64,000 nt of DNA from Diphasiastrum complanatum (lineage: Eukaryota > Streptophyta > Lycopodiopsida > Lycopodiales > Lycopodiaceae). The notes under the pieces are model-generated. The model had not been told where the DNA came from. It did no database searches and saw only the letters and a program-made list of their open reading frames with translations. The stretch is from contig CM055098.1 of assembly GCA_029204225.1 (NCBI GenBank), positions 1,981,106 to 2,045,105 on the forward strand, written 5' to 3'. Shown piece by piece: positions 45,256 through 56,740 of this stretch. How positions within the stretch are numbered: the stretch's first letter is position 1; each line of letters opens with the position of its first letter. A program made the position numbers and the translations under genes.

Positions 45256-45937
45256 TGTTAAAAATTCACAATTCTAGCTTGACTAGTTTTGGTCATATGA
45301 CTTGTAAATAGTTAGATGGTCATGATGTGGCTTGTCACACGTGCCAAATAGCATAGTATTCCATTCATAAGGATGTTCTCAAGTAGACCTAAGTGTTAGA
45401 ACCTTTGGAATGAGTCCAAATTATGCTTAGATACAAGGGAGAAAAAATAGGAGCTATTTTTGGTAATTTTTGCATTGTTGAGGGATCTCCAAGATTCCAA
45501 CCCTAAATTGGTAGGGATGAAAGATCCACCAAAATTAGCATTAGGGATAGGTTTAGGGCTACTCATACCTGCCCAAAACCGTGATGAATCATGTATATAT
45601 AGGTGATAATATCTCACCAAAATCAATCAAGCAATTTCATGTTTTTTCTCTCATAATGGTGCAATTGCTCTCTATGTTCATAATTGTTTGAGTACTTGTG
45701 ATTACTAATGATTATAGGATTGAATGTAGGTCTGGTGTACAGTAGTCAGACTGTGGGAGGCCATACTTTCACACGTGTGAAGCCTTCTTCAAGGATTTGG
45801 GCCATTTAGTGAGGTTCAAGCATAGATTTTTGATGGATTTTGATGGTTCAACTTGTGCTAATCTTATGAAATCATAATCTATTGTTTCCCTCATCATTTC
45901 AAGTGTTTTAGGATGCTTATTTGCTGTAATTTTTACA
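45256..45937 (+). mobile_element. 5' LTR of young copia
   Basis: 682 bp, TG...CA. It contains a TATA-type 'catgtatatatagg' near 45591 and a 'gtctggtgtacagtagtcagac' half-palindrome near 45730, shared with other copia LTRs in the window. As the 5' LTR it would supply the element's promoter. Confidence 0.95.
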
Positions 45938-45949
45938 TGGTATCAGAGC
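45938..45949 (+). mobile_element. Primer-binding site, tRNA-iMet
   Basis: TGGTATCAGAGC follows the LTR with no spacer and matches the 3' end complement of initiator tRNA-Met for 12 bases. A leader of about 800 bases leads to the gag ATG at 46748. Confidence 0.95.
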
Positions 45950-46747
45950 GTAAAGGCTGAAATGAGCTAAATCCTTGGTTTTCATTCAATTTGATCACAA
46001 TTTTTGATCTAAATCTTGTGTAGATTGGATCTTAGCATCTAGTATTGATTCTAGAACTCAAAGTGAGTCAAATACATTGGAGATTGGTGTTGTGTGACTT
46101 CATTTGCAGGTGTTTAGGTGTCTAAAACCAGAGGCAAAGTTGAATTCAATTCACATTACCAAGATAGCAAGTTTTGCTTGCTCCAAGCATTGATTTCTAA
46201 GCAAGTTTTGGAGGTGATTTCATAGAGGAGGCTTTCTAGCATTTAAGGAGAGGGAGATCAGAGTTTTGGGGACTCTTCAAGGCTGTTCTAAGGTGTAGTA
46301 GACACCTCCTAAAGTGATTTAGGTTCAGTCCAACCATTGCTTGACTTATGCACCAAATTAGATCAATTTTTCATCAATTTTGATCATTTTTTGCTTGTGA
46401 TTGGATAGTAGATTGTGTTGCATCCTCATTAAGTTCCATTTAGATCTTTTACAAGTGATTTTGGAAGTATATTAGGTTGCTGAAACTCACTCTTGATCAG
46501 ATCATTTGGAAGCTTTAATGTTCTTTATAGAAAGAGGGGCAATTCTACTAGTATTGTCTACTTCAATCAAGCAAGTGCATTGTTTCTAGTATTCTATGAT
46601 TTGATTTTGTTAGAGATCATTCTTAGATCTTTATAGGAAGTCTATTACTGATCTTTTCAGGTCCCTAAGAAGTGGGATAAGGTAGACCTTCAATCAAATC
46701 AATAGAAGTAACCTTCATTTGTGTCAAGTCCTTGATTAGGAGACTAG

Positions 46748-47158
46748 ATGGCATCTATAAATGCATATCTTTTGGATACTAATGAAAGGCTCAACAAAAC
46801 TAACTATTCCATATGGAAAGTTAGAATGGAATCTATCATGATCATGCAAGATCTGATGGAAATTGTAAATGGTAAGGAGGGTGAACCTATTCATCCTCAA
46901 GAAAAAGCCAAATACATCAAGAGGTGCAATGTTGCACTACATTGCATAAAAATGAATGTTGCAAATGAACTCTTAAGAGAGGTAGGAGATTGCACTTCAG
47001 CTCAAGATGCTTGGGAGACTTTGCAAAAGGTCTATGAATCCAAGAACCAAACTAGAATGTTAGCTTTGAAGAATCAAATCTATAGAAGCTATCAAAAGAA
47101 AGGAGAGAGTGCACATACTTTTGTCCTAAGAGTAAAGGAATTGAACAAAGAGCTCTAG
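46748..47158 (+). pseudogene. Young copia gag, N-terminal part
   Basis: From ATG 46748 (MASINAYLLDTNERLNKTNY) the frame encodes copia gag (YSIWKVRMESIMIMQ, CNVALHCIKMNVANELL, TFVLRVKELNKEL) and meets TAG at 47156-47158. The next frame continues the gag without a gap, so one base has been lost or gained near 47150-47155. A gag truncated here lacks the nucleocapsid. Confidence 0.9.
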
Positions 47159-47159
47159 C

Positions 47160-48480
47160 CTTTATAGGTGACCCTATCAAGGATGAAGAGCTTGTTCAAC
47201 TCATATTGAATGGACTAAGCTTTGAATTTGACAATTTGGTTCAGGGATATGCAATTATGGGTAAGCTACCCATACTTGAAGAACTCCAAGGCACACTCAT
47301 GGCCGAGGAATCAAGAAGGAGCCAAATGCAAGAGAGGATGGATAGGCTTTCCATCCAAGGTGGAGATGACCAAGCTCTCTTCACCAAAGGCAAAGGCAAG
47401 TCCAAAGGCAAAGGATCAACATTCAAGAAGTCTACAAAGCTTGAGAATCAAGAAGGACCCCCAAAGGCATCTCCATCAACCACCAAAGTCAAGAAGGACA
47501 AATCAAAGGTGAAGTGCTACTATTGTAGCAAGATGGGGCATTATGCCTCGAAATGCTTCAAGAGGAAGCAAGATCAAAGCCAAGCCAACATGAGCAAAGA
47601 GGAGGAGGAGGAGAGTTCACATGAGGACTCTCTCATGATGTCCATATTTTCTTCAACAAGCTTCAAAGGAGAAGATCCTTGGTGGATTGACTCAGGTGCC
47701 AGTTCACACATGACTAGTAAAAGGGAGTTTTTCTCTTCTCTCTTATCTTATGATGGACCTATAAAGTCTATCTATACAGCAAATGATGAAGCTTGTAAGA
47801 TTGAAGGAGTTGGTAGCATTCCCCTTTGCTTAGGATCTTTCAAAAAGATCAACATAGAAGGTGTTTTGTACATTCCTACAATAACAAAGAATCTACTAAG
47901 TGTTGGCCAAATGGTAGACAATGGTTTCAATGTTGACTTTGCTTCAAATGAATGTTTCATCAAGAAGAAGGGTAAGATAGTGGCTAAGGGCACTAGACTT
48001 GGCAAACTTTATAAGCTGGATGCATTTGTGGATACTAATGTTGTCATGTTGGCCGAGAAGAGCAAGATATCTACCTTTACTTTATGGCACAAAAGACTTG
48101 GACATGTCAACTCGGGTTCCATGGAGGCTATGATCAAGGAGGAGTATGCTTTAGGCCTACCAAGGTCTATTGGGAAGGAAGACAAGGTTTGTGAAGCTTG
48201 TGCCTTATCCAAGGCACATAAGAAGGTGTTTCCTAACTCCATCACAAAGTCATCTCATCCTCTTGAACTCATACACTCGGATGTGCACATTGCTAGCACC
48301 AAATCTAATGGAGGTTCATCCATGTTTTTAACCTTCATTGATGACTACTCAAGATATTGTTGGGTGTTCTTACTTTCCTTCAAGTCTCAAGTATTTGATA
48401 CTTTTGTAAAGTTCAAGTTGTTTGTGGAAAAGCATCATAATCATAGCATCGAGATTCTTAGAAGTGACAATGGTGGATAA
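47160..48480 (+). pseudogene. Young copia gag C-terminus, protease, integrase N-part
   Basis: Continues gag (ELVQLILNGL), a Lys/Gly-rich run (TKGKGKSKGKG), the zinc knuckle CYYCSKMGHYASKC (C-x2-C-x4-H-x4-C), the protease WWIDSGASSHMT with intact D-S-G, GAG-pre-integrase (LWHKRLGHVNSGSME), the integrase zinc domain (VCEACALSKAHK) and the core up to EILRSDNGG. A stop (TAA 48478-48480) follows, replacing the conserved Glu codon of the D-N-G-G-E motif by a single base change. All residues up to there fit an active family. Confidence 0.92.
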
Positions 48481-50717
48481 TTCATCTCCAATGAGTTCAA
48501 GGCCTTTTGTGAGGAGGAAGGGATCAAGAAAGAGACTTCTTGTCCTTACACTCCTCAACAAAATGGAGTTGCTGAAAGAAGGAATAGAACATTATGTGAA
48601 TGTTTTAAGGCTTTAAGATTAGATGCTTGTTTGCCCAAATCCTTTTGGGGTGAGTCTCTTGTATGTGCAAACTACTTGATGAATAGGGTGTCTTGCAAAG
48701 CCATTGAAGGCAAAACTCCTTATGAGATGTTGTATGGAAAGAAACCCAATCTTAATCACTTGAAAGTTTTTGGGTGTATATGTTATGTGCATGTGCCATT
48801 GGAAACAAGAACCAAGGAGGATCCATCTTCCACAAGAGGGATCATGCTTGGATATGCAAGCTCAAGCAAGGGCTACAAAGTCTATCTCCCATCCTTGAAC
48901 AAATTTGTTGTTTCAAGGGATGTCATCTTTGATGAACATCATATGCATACGCTTGAAGAAGGCTCAAGTGCTCCAACAATCAAGAAGAAGATGGCCGAGG
49001 AGCAAGATCTTGGTTTTGAGGAGGAGCTCATGGAGGAGCAAGCACCAAACCCACCTATCACAACAAGGAGATCTTCAAGGGCAAAAGTGGAGCCATCAAG
49101 GCTCACATATCAAGGCAAAGGACAACAAGGTGAGGGTATCTCATCCACTTCTTATGCTTTATCTAGTTTTGAAGAACCGTCTAATGTTGAAGATGCATTG
49201 AACTCCAAAGAATGGTATAAAGCTATGTTGGATGAGTATGATGCCTTGATTGAGAATGAAACTTGGTTGCTTGTTGAGAGACCTCAAAGGAATGTAATAG
49301 GATGCAAGTGGGTCTTCAAGCTTAAGTTGAATGCAAATGGGAGTGTTAACAAACATAAAGCAAGATTAGTTGCAAAAGGTTATGCTCAAGAGAGAGGGAT
49401 AGACTATGAGAAAACTTTTGCACCCGTGGCCAAGATGGTCACAATAAGACTAATCATTGCACTTGCATCACATTTTGGATGGATTCTATGTCAAATGGAT
49501 GTCTCTAATGCTTTCTTGAATGGTTTTTTGGAAGAGGATATCTATATGGAGCAGCCACAAGGGTTCATCAAGCATGGAATGGAGAACAAAGTATGCCATC
49601 TCCAAAGAAGCATCTATGGCTTGAAGCAAGCCTCGAGATCTTGGAATTCAAGACTACATTGCTATCTTATTTCACTTTCTTTTGTTCAAAGTGAATATGA
49701 TCCCACTCTTTACATTAAGTTTGATGATGTTGGTATTGTACTTTTACTCCTTTATGTAGATGACATCATCATTAGTGGAAATAGTGTTGATGGTATTGAA
49801 AAAATCAAGATAGATCTATCCTTAGAGTTCAAGATGGTAGATCTAGGGTGTCTTCACTTCATCTTAGGCATAGAAGTACTTAGAGGGTCTGATTTTATCT
49901 TTATAAGTCAAGTAAACTATGCTCAAAGTCTTTTGAAGAAGTTTAAGATGGAAGTATGCAAAAGTGTTGACACACCAATGGAGCAAGATGTAAAAGTGCC
50001 AAATGAAGATGATGAAAGATCCTTCATGGACATCACTTTGTTTAGGCAGCTTATAGGTTCCTTGATGTGGATCACTATAACTAGACCAGATCTTAGCTTT
50101 AGTGTATGTAGGTTGAGCCAATCCATGCAAAAGCCATTGAATATCCATTGGAAAAAGACTAAGAGGATTCTAAGATACATCTCAGGTACATTGGATTTTG
50201 GGATTCTATATAGAGGAGATGTGATTAACCTTCATGCATTTAGTGATTCAGATTTTGCAGGGGACAAGAGGGATAGGAAATCAACAAGTGCCTATTCAAC
50301 TTTCATAGGAGAAGGTGTGGTTTCATGGCTTTCAAAAAAGCAAGAAACTATATCTCTATCTTCAATCGAGGCCGAGTACAAAGCTTTGACAACCACTACA
50401 AAGGAGGTACTTTGGATCAAGAGATTATTGGTGGAACTAAAGATCATGGATTCAGAGGAGGAACCAATCATCTACAATGACAATATATCAGCCAACACCT
50501 TGCATCTAACCCAATCTTCCATGCAAGATCTAAGCACATTGAGATATGCCATCACTTTGTGAGAGAAATGGTGCAAGCCAAGAAGATTGCTTTGGAGCAT
50601 GTTCCAAGCAATGATTGTGTAGCTGATCTACTTACTAAACCACTTCAAAAGACACCTTTTATAAAGTTCAGATCATCACTTGAAGTGATTAGTAAAGCAA
50701 TGATTGAACCAAGCTAG
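48481..50717 (+). pseudogene. Young copia integrase C-part, RT and RNase H
   Basis: In frame after the stop at 48478-48480: the rest of integrase (NGVAERRNRTLCE with catalytic Glu, YVHVPLETRTKEDPSS), a linker, RT (ARLVAKGYAQERGIDYEKTF, FCQ-type palm, LLLYVDDIIISG with intact D-D) and RNase H (SDSDFAGDKRDRKS, LSSIEAEYKAL). Near 50500-50510 the frame shifts: the original frame ends at TGA 50560-50562, while the third frame carries PIFHARSKHIE and DLLTKPL to TAG 50715-50717. So the copy has three breaks in all (gag shift, integrase stop, RNase H shift) and could move only with proteins from elsewhere. Confidence 0.92.
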
Positions 50718-50718
50718 A

Positions 50719-50731
50719 TAGTGAGGAGGAG
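50719..50731 (+). mobile_element. Polypurine tract of young copia
   Basis: TAGTGAGGAGGAG directly precedes the 3' LTR, in the position where plus-strand DNA synthesis is primed. Confidence 0.85.
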
Positions 50732-51414
50732 TGTTAAAAATTCACAATTCTAGCTTGACTAGTTTTGGTCATATGACTTGTAAATAGTTAGATGGTCATG
50801 ATGTGGCTTGTCACACGTGCCAAATAGCATAGGATTCCATTCATAAGGATGTTCTCAAGTAGACCTAAGTGTTAGAACCTTTGGAATGAGTCCAAATTAT
50901 GCTTAGATACAAGGGAGAAAAAATAGGAGCTATTTTTGGTAGTTTTTGCATTGTTGAGGGATCTCCAAGATTCCAACCCTAACTTGGTAGGGATGAAAGA
51001 TCCACCAAAATTAGCATTAGGGATAGGTTTAGGGCTACTCATACCTGCCCAAAACCGTGATGGATCATGTATATATAGGTGATGATATCTCACCAAAATC
51101 AATCAAGCAATTTCATGTTTTTTTCTCTCATAATGGTGCAATTGCTCTCTATGTTCATAATTGTTTGAGTACTTGTGATTACTAATGATTATAGGATTGA
51201 ATGTAGGTCTGGTGTACAGTACTCAGACTGTGGGAGGCCATACTTTCACACGTGTGAAGCCTTCTTCAAGGATTTGGGCCATTTAGTGAGGTTCAAACAT
51301 AGATTTTTGATGGATTTTGATGGTTCAACTTGTGCTAATCTTATGAAATCATAATCTATTGTTTCCCTCATCATTTCAAGTGTTTTAGGATCCTTATTTG
51401 CTGTAATTTTTACA
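50732..51414 (+). mobile_element. 3' LTR of young copia
   Basis: 683 bp, near-identical to the 5' LTR. The one length difference is an extra T in a T run near 51122. It ends TTTTTACA, then ATGTA (the target-site duplication). Confidence 0.95.
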
Positions 51415-51866
51415 ATGTAGATATTCATAAATCCACATCTGGATTTACATTCTTCCTCAATGGAGGTCCTATATCTTGGAACATATGTAAGCAAACCTCT
51501 ACTGCTCTTTCATCTACAGAAACAAAGTACATTGTTGTTTCTCAATCTATTAAAGAAGCATTTTGTTTGAGATATTTACTGTCAGACATTAGTTTCAGTT
51601 AGTACACCCTGACAATCATAATATGTGATAATCAGAGTGCCATTGCCTTATCAGCCTAGATCTCACTCTAGGAGTAAGCACATTGAGATTTGATATCACT
51701 ATGTCATGGGCAAGATTCTCGACAAAGAGGTAAGCTTACGGTTGTCGAACTCAAGACATGATTGCAGATGTGTTACCAAGGCATTGAGCATTGATGCACA
51801 CAACAAATTCTGTGCATTGCTTAGTCTGAAGGTCAAGGCATTCACGGATCCAGATTAAGGGGGGGG
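51415..51866 (+). pseudogene. Old copia RNase H, resumed, and purine tract
   Basis: After the ATGTA duplicate the old copia continues in frame: DVDIHKSTSGFTFFLNGGPI, SSTETKYIVVSQSIKEAF. Decayed RNase H (RSKHIE-like sequence, 'attgcagatgtgttaccaaggcattg' = ADVLPRH-type end) follows. It closes with the purine tract TTAAGGGGGGGGG (about 51854-51866), next to the LTR. Confidence 0.85.
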
Positions 51867-52655
51867 TGTTGGATTTATCTCATCTACTCTCTTAAATCCC
51901 ATGTTAATCTAGTTCGATTATCGCTGGAATATTACATGCATTGTCGCACATACTCTATTACTAAAGACAAGCAAGAAGTTAGCTCTCGACTTATCGGACT
52001 GTCGACTTATCGGGGAAGTTCGACTTGACTGACATATCGGTTCACCCAAAGTGTCCGACATATCGGCTCATCAACTATCCCGACTTGATTGGCCACATCA
52101 ACGACTTGCTCGACGACCAAATAGTTGAAGCATTCTCATGCTCACCTCTTGTAATGTGCACCTAACTTTACAAGAACAACAGCGGCCACGATCTCCCACA
52201 GACGGCACAACGGCTCCATGCCTTCTCTTTGTACTCTCATCTGCACAAATGTAAATAGTATATAACTGATCATTGTAATCAATTAAGTAATGTACTTTAC
52301 AGAGCGGAGTCAGCTCCTTGAGCATGTCGTTTTGCCCGCTATTGTCTTGTGCTCATAGTATGGAAGTGACGTGCATTCCTACACATCAATCTGAATCAAT
52401 TATTATCTTTTGTGTTCAGAGTTCTTGTCAGTATTGTATGATTAAGCTACTACGTCTTCCCGTCTGACATTCTCATTGCTTTGTTTGATTGTCTGCTCTT
52501 TTGCTTCCGCGATCAATCACACAATCAAGCTCTAGTTTAATCTTGTGTTCATCTACTTAGTTATCAGTAGTGCGCACACCGAGGGAACTCGTCAAACCCT
52601 CCCTTCGAGCAGTAGTAGATTCGTCTCGATCTAGTTGATTCGACACGGACTTACG
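51867..52655 (+). mobile_element. 3' LTR of old copia (TGTTGGATTT family)
   Basis: Begins TGTTGGATTTATCTC after the purine tract and matches the LTR at 18194-19261 at both ends (TGTTGGATTTATCTC and 'cagtagtgc.c.caccgaggga'), with a shorter, different middle. The 3' end near 52655 is inferred. No matching 5' LTR was found upstream of 41.29 kb, so the two ends of this old element may come from different histories. Confidence 0.75.
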
Positions 52656-52837
52656 ACAAATTACTTTTATTCTTTGAGTTAAAAATGAATACGCTATCAT
52701 GGAGGCATATTCCATGAATAGTTTGTTTACAATTGGATAGATGACGTTAATTATTAAGAGAGAGAGTTGAAATAGCTATAATTAACGTGTAAATTTTTTG
52801 ACGGTCACTTGTCATATTTGACGACAACTTTTTCTAT

Positions 52838-53156
52838 TGTGGGTATTTCCTATACATAAATAAATAAGTGGGCACCGCCACAATACATTGTACAGTTAGG
52901 AACAATAAGTGTGAGGGCACCGGCTTCTTGCGTGTATAAGCCCGACCCAATGAGCACGCAAAATGGCTATGTAGAACTTGAGCCCTCGCAACACATTTTA
53001 GTAGCCAATATTATTTATTTACAGCATGTTGGGAATACCCCTAACACTCTCTCTTCTCTCTCTCTTCGTGCCAAGCAGGTGACGGCGAGGTGCCGCTCCC
53101 AGCATTTGGACCCTATATTACAAAGATGACACAACAGTGGTGCCCTTGCCGGGGAG
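52838..53156 (+). mobile_element. Short gypsy LTR and PBS (tRNA-Asp-like)
   Basis: From 52838 the sequence follows the gypsy LTR group (TGTGGGTATTTCC, 'gcttcttgcgtgtataagcc') and ends ACAACA at 53136. After one base comes TGGTGCCCTTGCCGGGGAG (53138-53156), a variant of the tRNA-Asp PBS. At about 300 bp it is much shorter than its 825-bp relative, so it has an internal deletion. The sequence after the PBS holds no gag coding. Confidence 0.7.
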
Positions 53157-53636
53157 TGCCACACACTCGTCTCACCACATAGCCATCTTTCTTCTCTTCT
53201 CTCTTCTTTTCCCTCTCTTTTTTACCAAAAAAATCGAGTTTTTAAGTTGTTAAAGTTAGTTTAGTGTGGATTAAGAGTTAGATTTGCCTTTTAATTTATG
53301 ATGTTTTGCTTGTACGGACTGTGAGTAACTCTTGTAGAGAATCCTGAAGCTCCATCTCGTTGAGATAGGTACACAGAGCAGTCTACGAGAGTTACTTAAA
53401 AAAACTAAAAATTGGAAAAGAACCTAAGCCTCGTTGGTGAGCTTTCTCTATCTTTCAGATAGCATCCTCCCATGACCGCGACAGTTCTATTCCCTTTAAA
53501 AAAAAATAAAAAATAAAAACTAAACAAACCTAAGCCTCGTTGTTTTATTCATGTTCACTTGTTGATGGTTGATCGTTTGAATGCTTTTGCCCCTTGGATA
53601 TGATAGCCTTTTGGCTATGTCAGACTTTGACAAGGT
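53157..53636. other. Gypsy leader remnant, no gene
   Basis: Non-coding sequence after the PBS. It has a CT-rich part and 'tctacgagagttactt' phrases like those in the 27.4-28.1 kb leader. No further feature was seen before the minus-strand LTR. Confidence 0.4.
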
Positions 53637-54600
53637 GGCTCTGATACCACTGATGCTAGATATGTAGAAAAATGCTCTCAGAAAATGCAATATTCTAGCC
53701 AGAACTCTGGTGACAGACTGATAGAATTAAATCACGAACGATTTGCGAAACTTTTCGCGACACTCGAATTATTTCTGTTCGAGTTGGATCAAGCAGGCTC
53801 TGTAACACAACCAAACGAAATGAGACGAATTCTAAACGAAAACGAAACGAGATGAAAACTAAACGAAAATGAAATGAAACGAAGCGAAGCAAAACTTAAA
53901 TGAGCTCTGACAATGATTTATGCTGGAAGCACACAGATCGCGAAACGAAATGAAATGAAGCGAAAGAATTCGTGACAAGATCAATCAAGCTCTATAACGA
54001 GACGAGATGAGACGAAACTAAATAGGACAAAACGAAACGAAACCTAGGTGAGCTCTGTAATTGATTTACCCTTGTAGCCAAGTGATCGTGAAGCGAAGTG
54101 AAGCACGAAGCGAAAGGATTTGCGAACAAGATCAGTTCGTCAAGAATTCAGATGTGATCGTTGGTCACTGCCGGCTGTATCACTCCTACAATCCTTCAGA
54201 GAGTAGTCAGACACTGCTGATCTACATTAACAAATTAATGCAACATTCAACAAGATCAAGCCAAAGTGCGAAATAGAATGGACAAGCGAATCATACACAC
54301 GAATAGTAGCAGACAAATTTACATACAAGATCATACAGTCATCTAGAATAATAAAGTGCACAACAGCTACAAAATTATCTATTGATTTTTCTGATTCTTT
54401 AAGCACTGCATGCAGATCCACGCAGTGCGTTGGTGTGAGAGAAATACAGTTCTCTCACTAATTCGAGTCTCGCTTACTAGCGGACTTGTGGATCTACAGA
54501 TCCTATGCATAATTGTCTTGCACGCAAGCGGATTGACATTCTGTATTTTTCGTCTTCTGATGTCTTGTCTTGCTTACTAGCATTCGACTTACTGCAATAT
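53637..54600 (-). mobile_element. Minus-strand LTR with iMet PBS
   Basis: GGCTCTGATACCA (53637-53649) is an exact reverse-complement iMet PBS. One base further right the LTR begins (TGATGCTAGA), which is its 3' end on the minus strand. The segment 53700-54120 is low-complexity with many 'acgaaacgaaatg' words. The part about 54130-54590 is repeated, inverted, at 6600-7030. The 5' end of this LTR, beyond about 54600, is not resolved. Confidence 0.65.
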
Positions 54601-55890
54601 GCATCAATCAGAAAGTATATAGTTCGCGAACAATTTTGTGTCGTATCTTGTAACTTATAGATTAGAAAGATTAAACATCTACAACTAATTCGCGAATTAC
54701 AAGAGTGACAGATTAGCCACGATCTAGAATACTTCTGATGATGTCATGATATAAGATCAAATATTTGTATCCCATGGTATTTGGCTGATTTTCTTGTTGG
54801 CTATTTGTGGGGCACGACTGATTTCGTGTCGTGTCGTGTCATGTCGCCTTTTGTCAAAGGTTCAGAATTGAAAACTAGCAAAGCTTTGGCATTAGGAACA
54901 AAATGTATGACATCAATTATTCCTGCAATCGATTGAATTGATTGCCATTCAACGAAATTTAATGGATACAAATCTCCAAAACCAACAAAAATATCACAAG
55001 AAAAATTTAATATAAAAAAAATGCTAATACTAAAAAAATTTAATATGAATATGTACATACTAATCATATAGTTACAATTGCATTTTCTTCTATCATTTGA
55101 ATTCAAATCCTGAATGTTGAGCTCTTTGTGAAGATAAGCATGCTGAACTAAAACTTCCGTGATAGATTGACCGACAGTTAATACTTTGAAATCCATTATC
55201 CTGTCTTTCCAAGAGCTTCTATGAATGTTATCCGATCTTTTTCTTTTCCAGAAAGAGCCTTGTGAGAAAGGATGCATAAAGGTCCATTGATATTTACGAT
55301 ATATTCTTGGTATCCATTAATCTTCTGCATTTTTTTCATTGCAAATATTGATTGTATAATTGGTTCCTCTTGGTCTCCAATTATGTGTAACCATTAGTCC
55401 AAAATATGTATATGCAAGCTGAGAATGGAGAGAATGAAGAGAATGCGAGGTATACCAAAGAATGACAGGAAGTTCCTAAACTACAAGGATTAGTTAACTA
55501 CACTTTACGACTATTGGCATCAAATCAACCTCGAGTGTACAAATACGGGCAACGAAAGAGTATTCGAGCAGTAACTGTGGTCCAATCACAATCGTTTGTT
55601 TTGCCCGGCGGGATTTTTAAAAATCATGAAAATTATGCCGGAAAAGACAAAAAACAATTCTTTGGTCCGTCAACCACTGTTATAGTTCGTCACAGATGGA
55701 CACCATTGATTGGGACACATCAACATTGAAAGCGTGTGAAGTCAAAAAAAACATCTTGACAAAGGGACCATTTTGAATTCTAATATCCCCTAATATATGA
55801 TTGTTCCTTGCATGAATGTGAATTGGTTAAGCTCTTGGGGAATGGGCTTTAACCTGTTGGTGGAATTGGATGGGGTGGAAGTTATTTGTT
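54601..55890. other. No gene seen
   Basis: AT-rich sequence. A minus-strand open stretch (54801-55277, 158 codons) and a plus-strand one (55514-55729) show no recognised motif. The first includes a hydrophobic run that could be chance in AT-rich DNA. Confidence 0.4.
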
Positions 55891-55904
55891 TATAATTGTC
55901 CAGT

Positions 55905-56120
55905 CTGACGTGGCGCCAGGTTGGCTTCCAGCACTCGTGACGAACCTTTGAGTTGGTTAAGTCTGATGTAAGTTAGACGACTTGCTTGAAATGGATGTTA
56001 CTCGTTTGTAACGAAGCTTCAAGTTGGTTAAGTTTGATGTAAGTCGGGCGGCTCGCTTGGAGGGAAGTCACCCACGTCGGGACCCCCGATTTGGCGTGGC
56101 GCCAGATTGGATCTCAATGT
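55905..56120. repeat. Imperfect tandem repeat, ~70 bp, GC-rich
   Basis: 'ttgagttggttaagt.tgatgtaagt...cg.cttgctt' occurs near 55950 and again near 56020. 'tggcgtggcgccagattgg' at about 56092 has a partner near 55912 (tgacgtggcgccaggttgg). It may be a decayed LTR or satellite piece; there is no coding content. Confidence 0.6.
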
Positions 56121-56228
56121 TGGTTCCATAACTTGTACGTCGAGTGGGTTCGGATGACAAGTGTTAAAAGCCAAGAAGCTAAGCCGTGGTTCCCGACTCC
56201 CTTTGGAATGCCTGCGCTACAATAGCCA

Positions 56229-56740
56229 ATGTTGTGTTGCACACACATTCAAATTGTCACCACATTTTTCAAGTGGATAGCCAATAAGAAATTGACACAA
56301 AGCACATGAAAATTTTGATCAAATGTACATGTGGACATCCAATGTCGTGCTGCAAATGGCAAATGCACATTCCAATTCTCACCAAAATTCTTAAGTGGAT
56401 GTCAAAATAAAATTGACACATACCACATGAAAATTTTGATAGAATGTCCTATGTGTCAATTTTATACTAATTGTCCAATGTGGCAAAATTTCAATGTGTT
56501 GTGTCAATTTTTTTGTTGGTGTGACATGTGGCAATGTGTCACTAACTGTTCACATGCACATTCTATCAAAATTTCCATGTGCTCCGTGACAATTTTATAT
56601 TGGCAACGTGCCATGTTGTAGTGCGTCATTGGACTGCCCACATGTTCTATCAAAATTTGAATGTGCTATGTGTCAATTTTATATTGATTGTCCAATGTGC
56701 ATGTGCCATGTGGCAGAGCAACATTGCACATTCCATTGAA
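56229..56740. repeat. Foldback element with ~65-bp arms
   Basis: Arms about 56281-56344 and 56627-56692 are inverted copies: both contain 'attgacaca.agcaca' and 'ttttgat..a.atgt' words and end in 'ccaatg'. Smaller related repeats ('ccacatgaaaattttgatag' near 56424, 'tctatcaaaatttccatgtg' near 56561) lie inside, so the whole block is a nested foldback. No coding content. Confidence 0.7.

Larger units (their letters stand above)
45256..51414 (+). mobile_element. Young Ty1/copia element, nested, TSD ATGTA
   Basis: A 6159-bp element with 5' LTR 45256-45937, iMet PBS 45938-45949, coding region 46748-50717, purine tract 50719-50731 and 3' LTR 50732-51414. ATGTA flanks both ends (45251-45255 and 51415-51419). 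The LTRs begin TGTTAAAAATTC and end TTTTTACA. By eye they differ at about eight substitutions and one single-T indel over 683 bp (near 98.7% identity), so insertion is recent. The insertion split the RNase H of an older copia; removing it and one ATGTA restores that reading frame. Domain order gag-PR-INT-RT-RH is the copia order. Three coding lesions are described separately. Confidence 0.97.

Noticed and set aside
47222-47512. 96-codon alternative frame in the copia gag
   Set aside because: Shadow of the gag/zinc-knuckle frame.
54801-55277. Minus-strand open stretch with a hydrophobic run (possible membrane protein)
   Set aside because: AT-rich DNA easily gives Phe/Ile/Leu runs; no family motif and no gene context.
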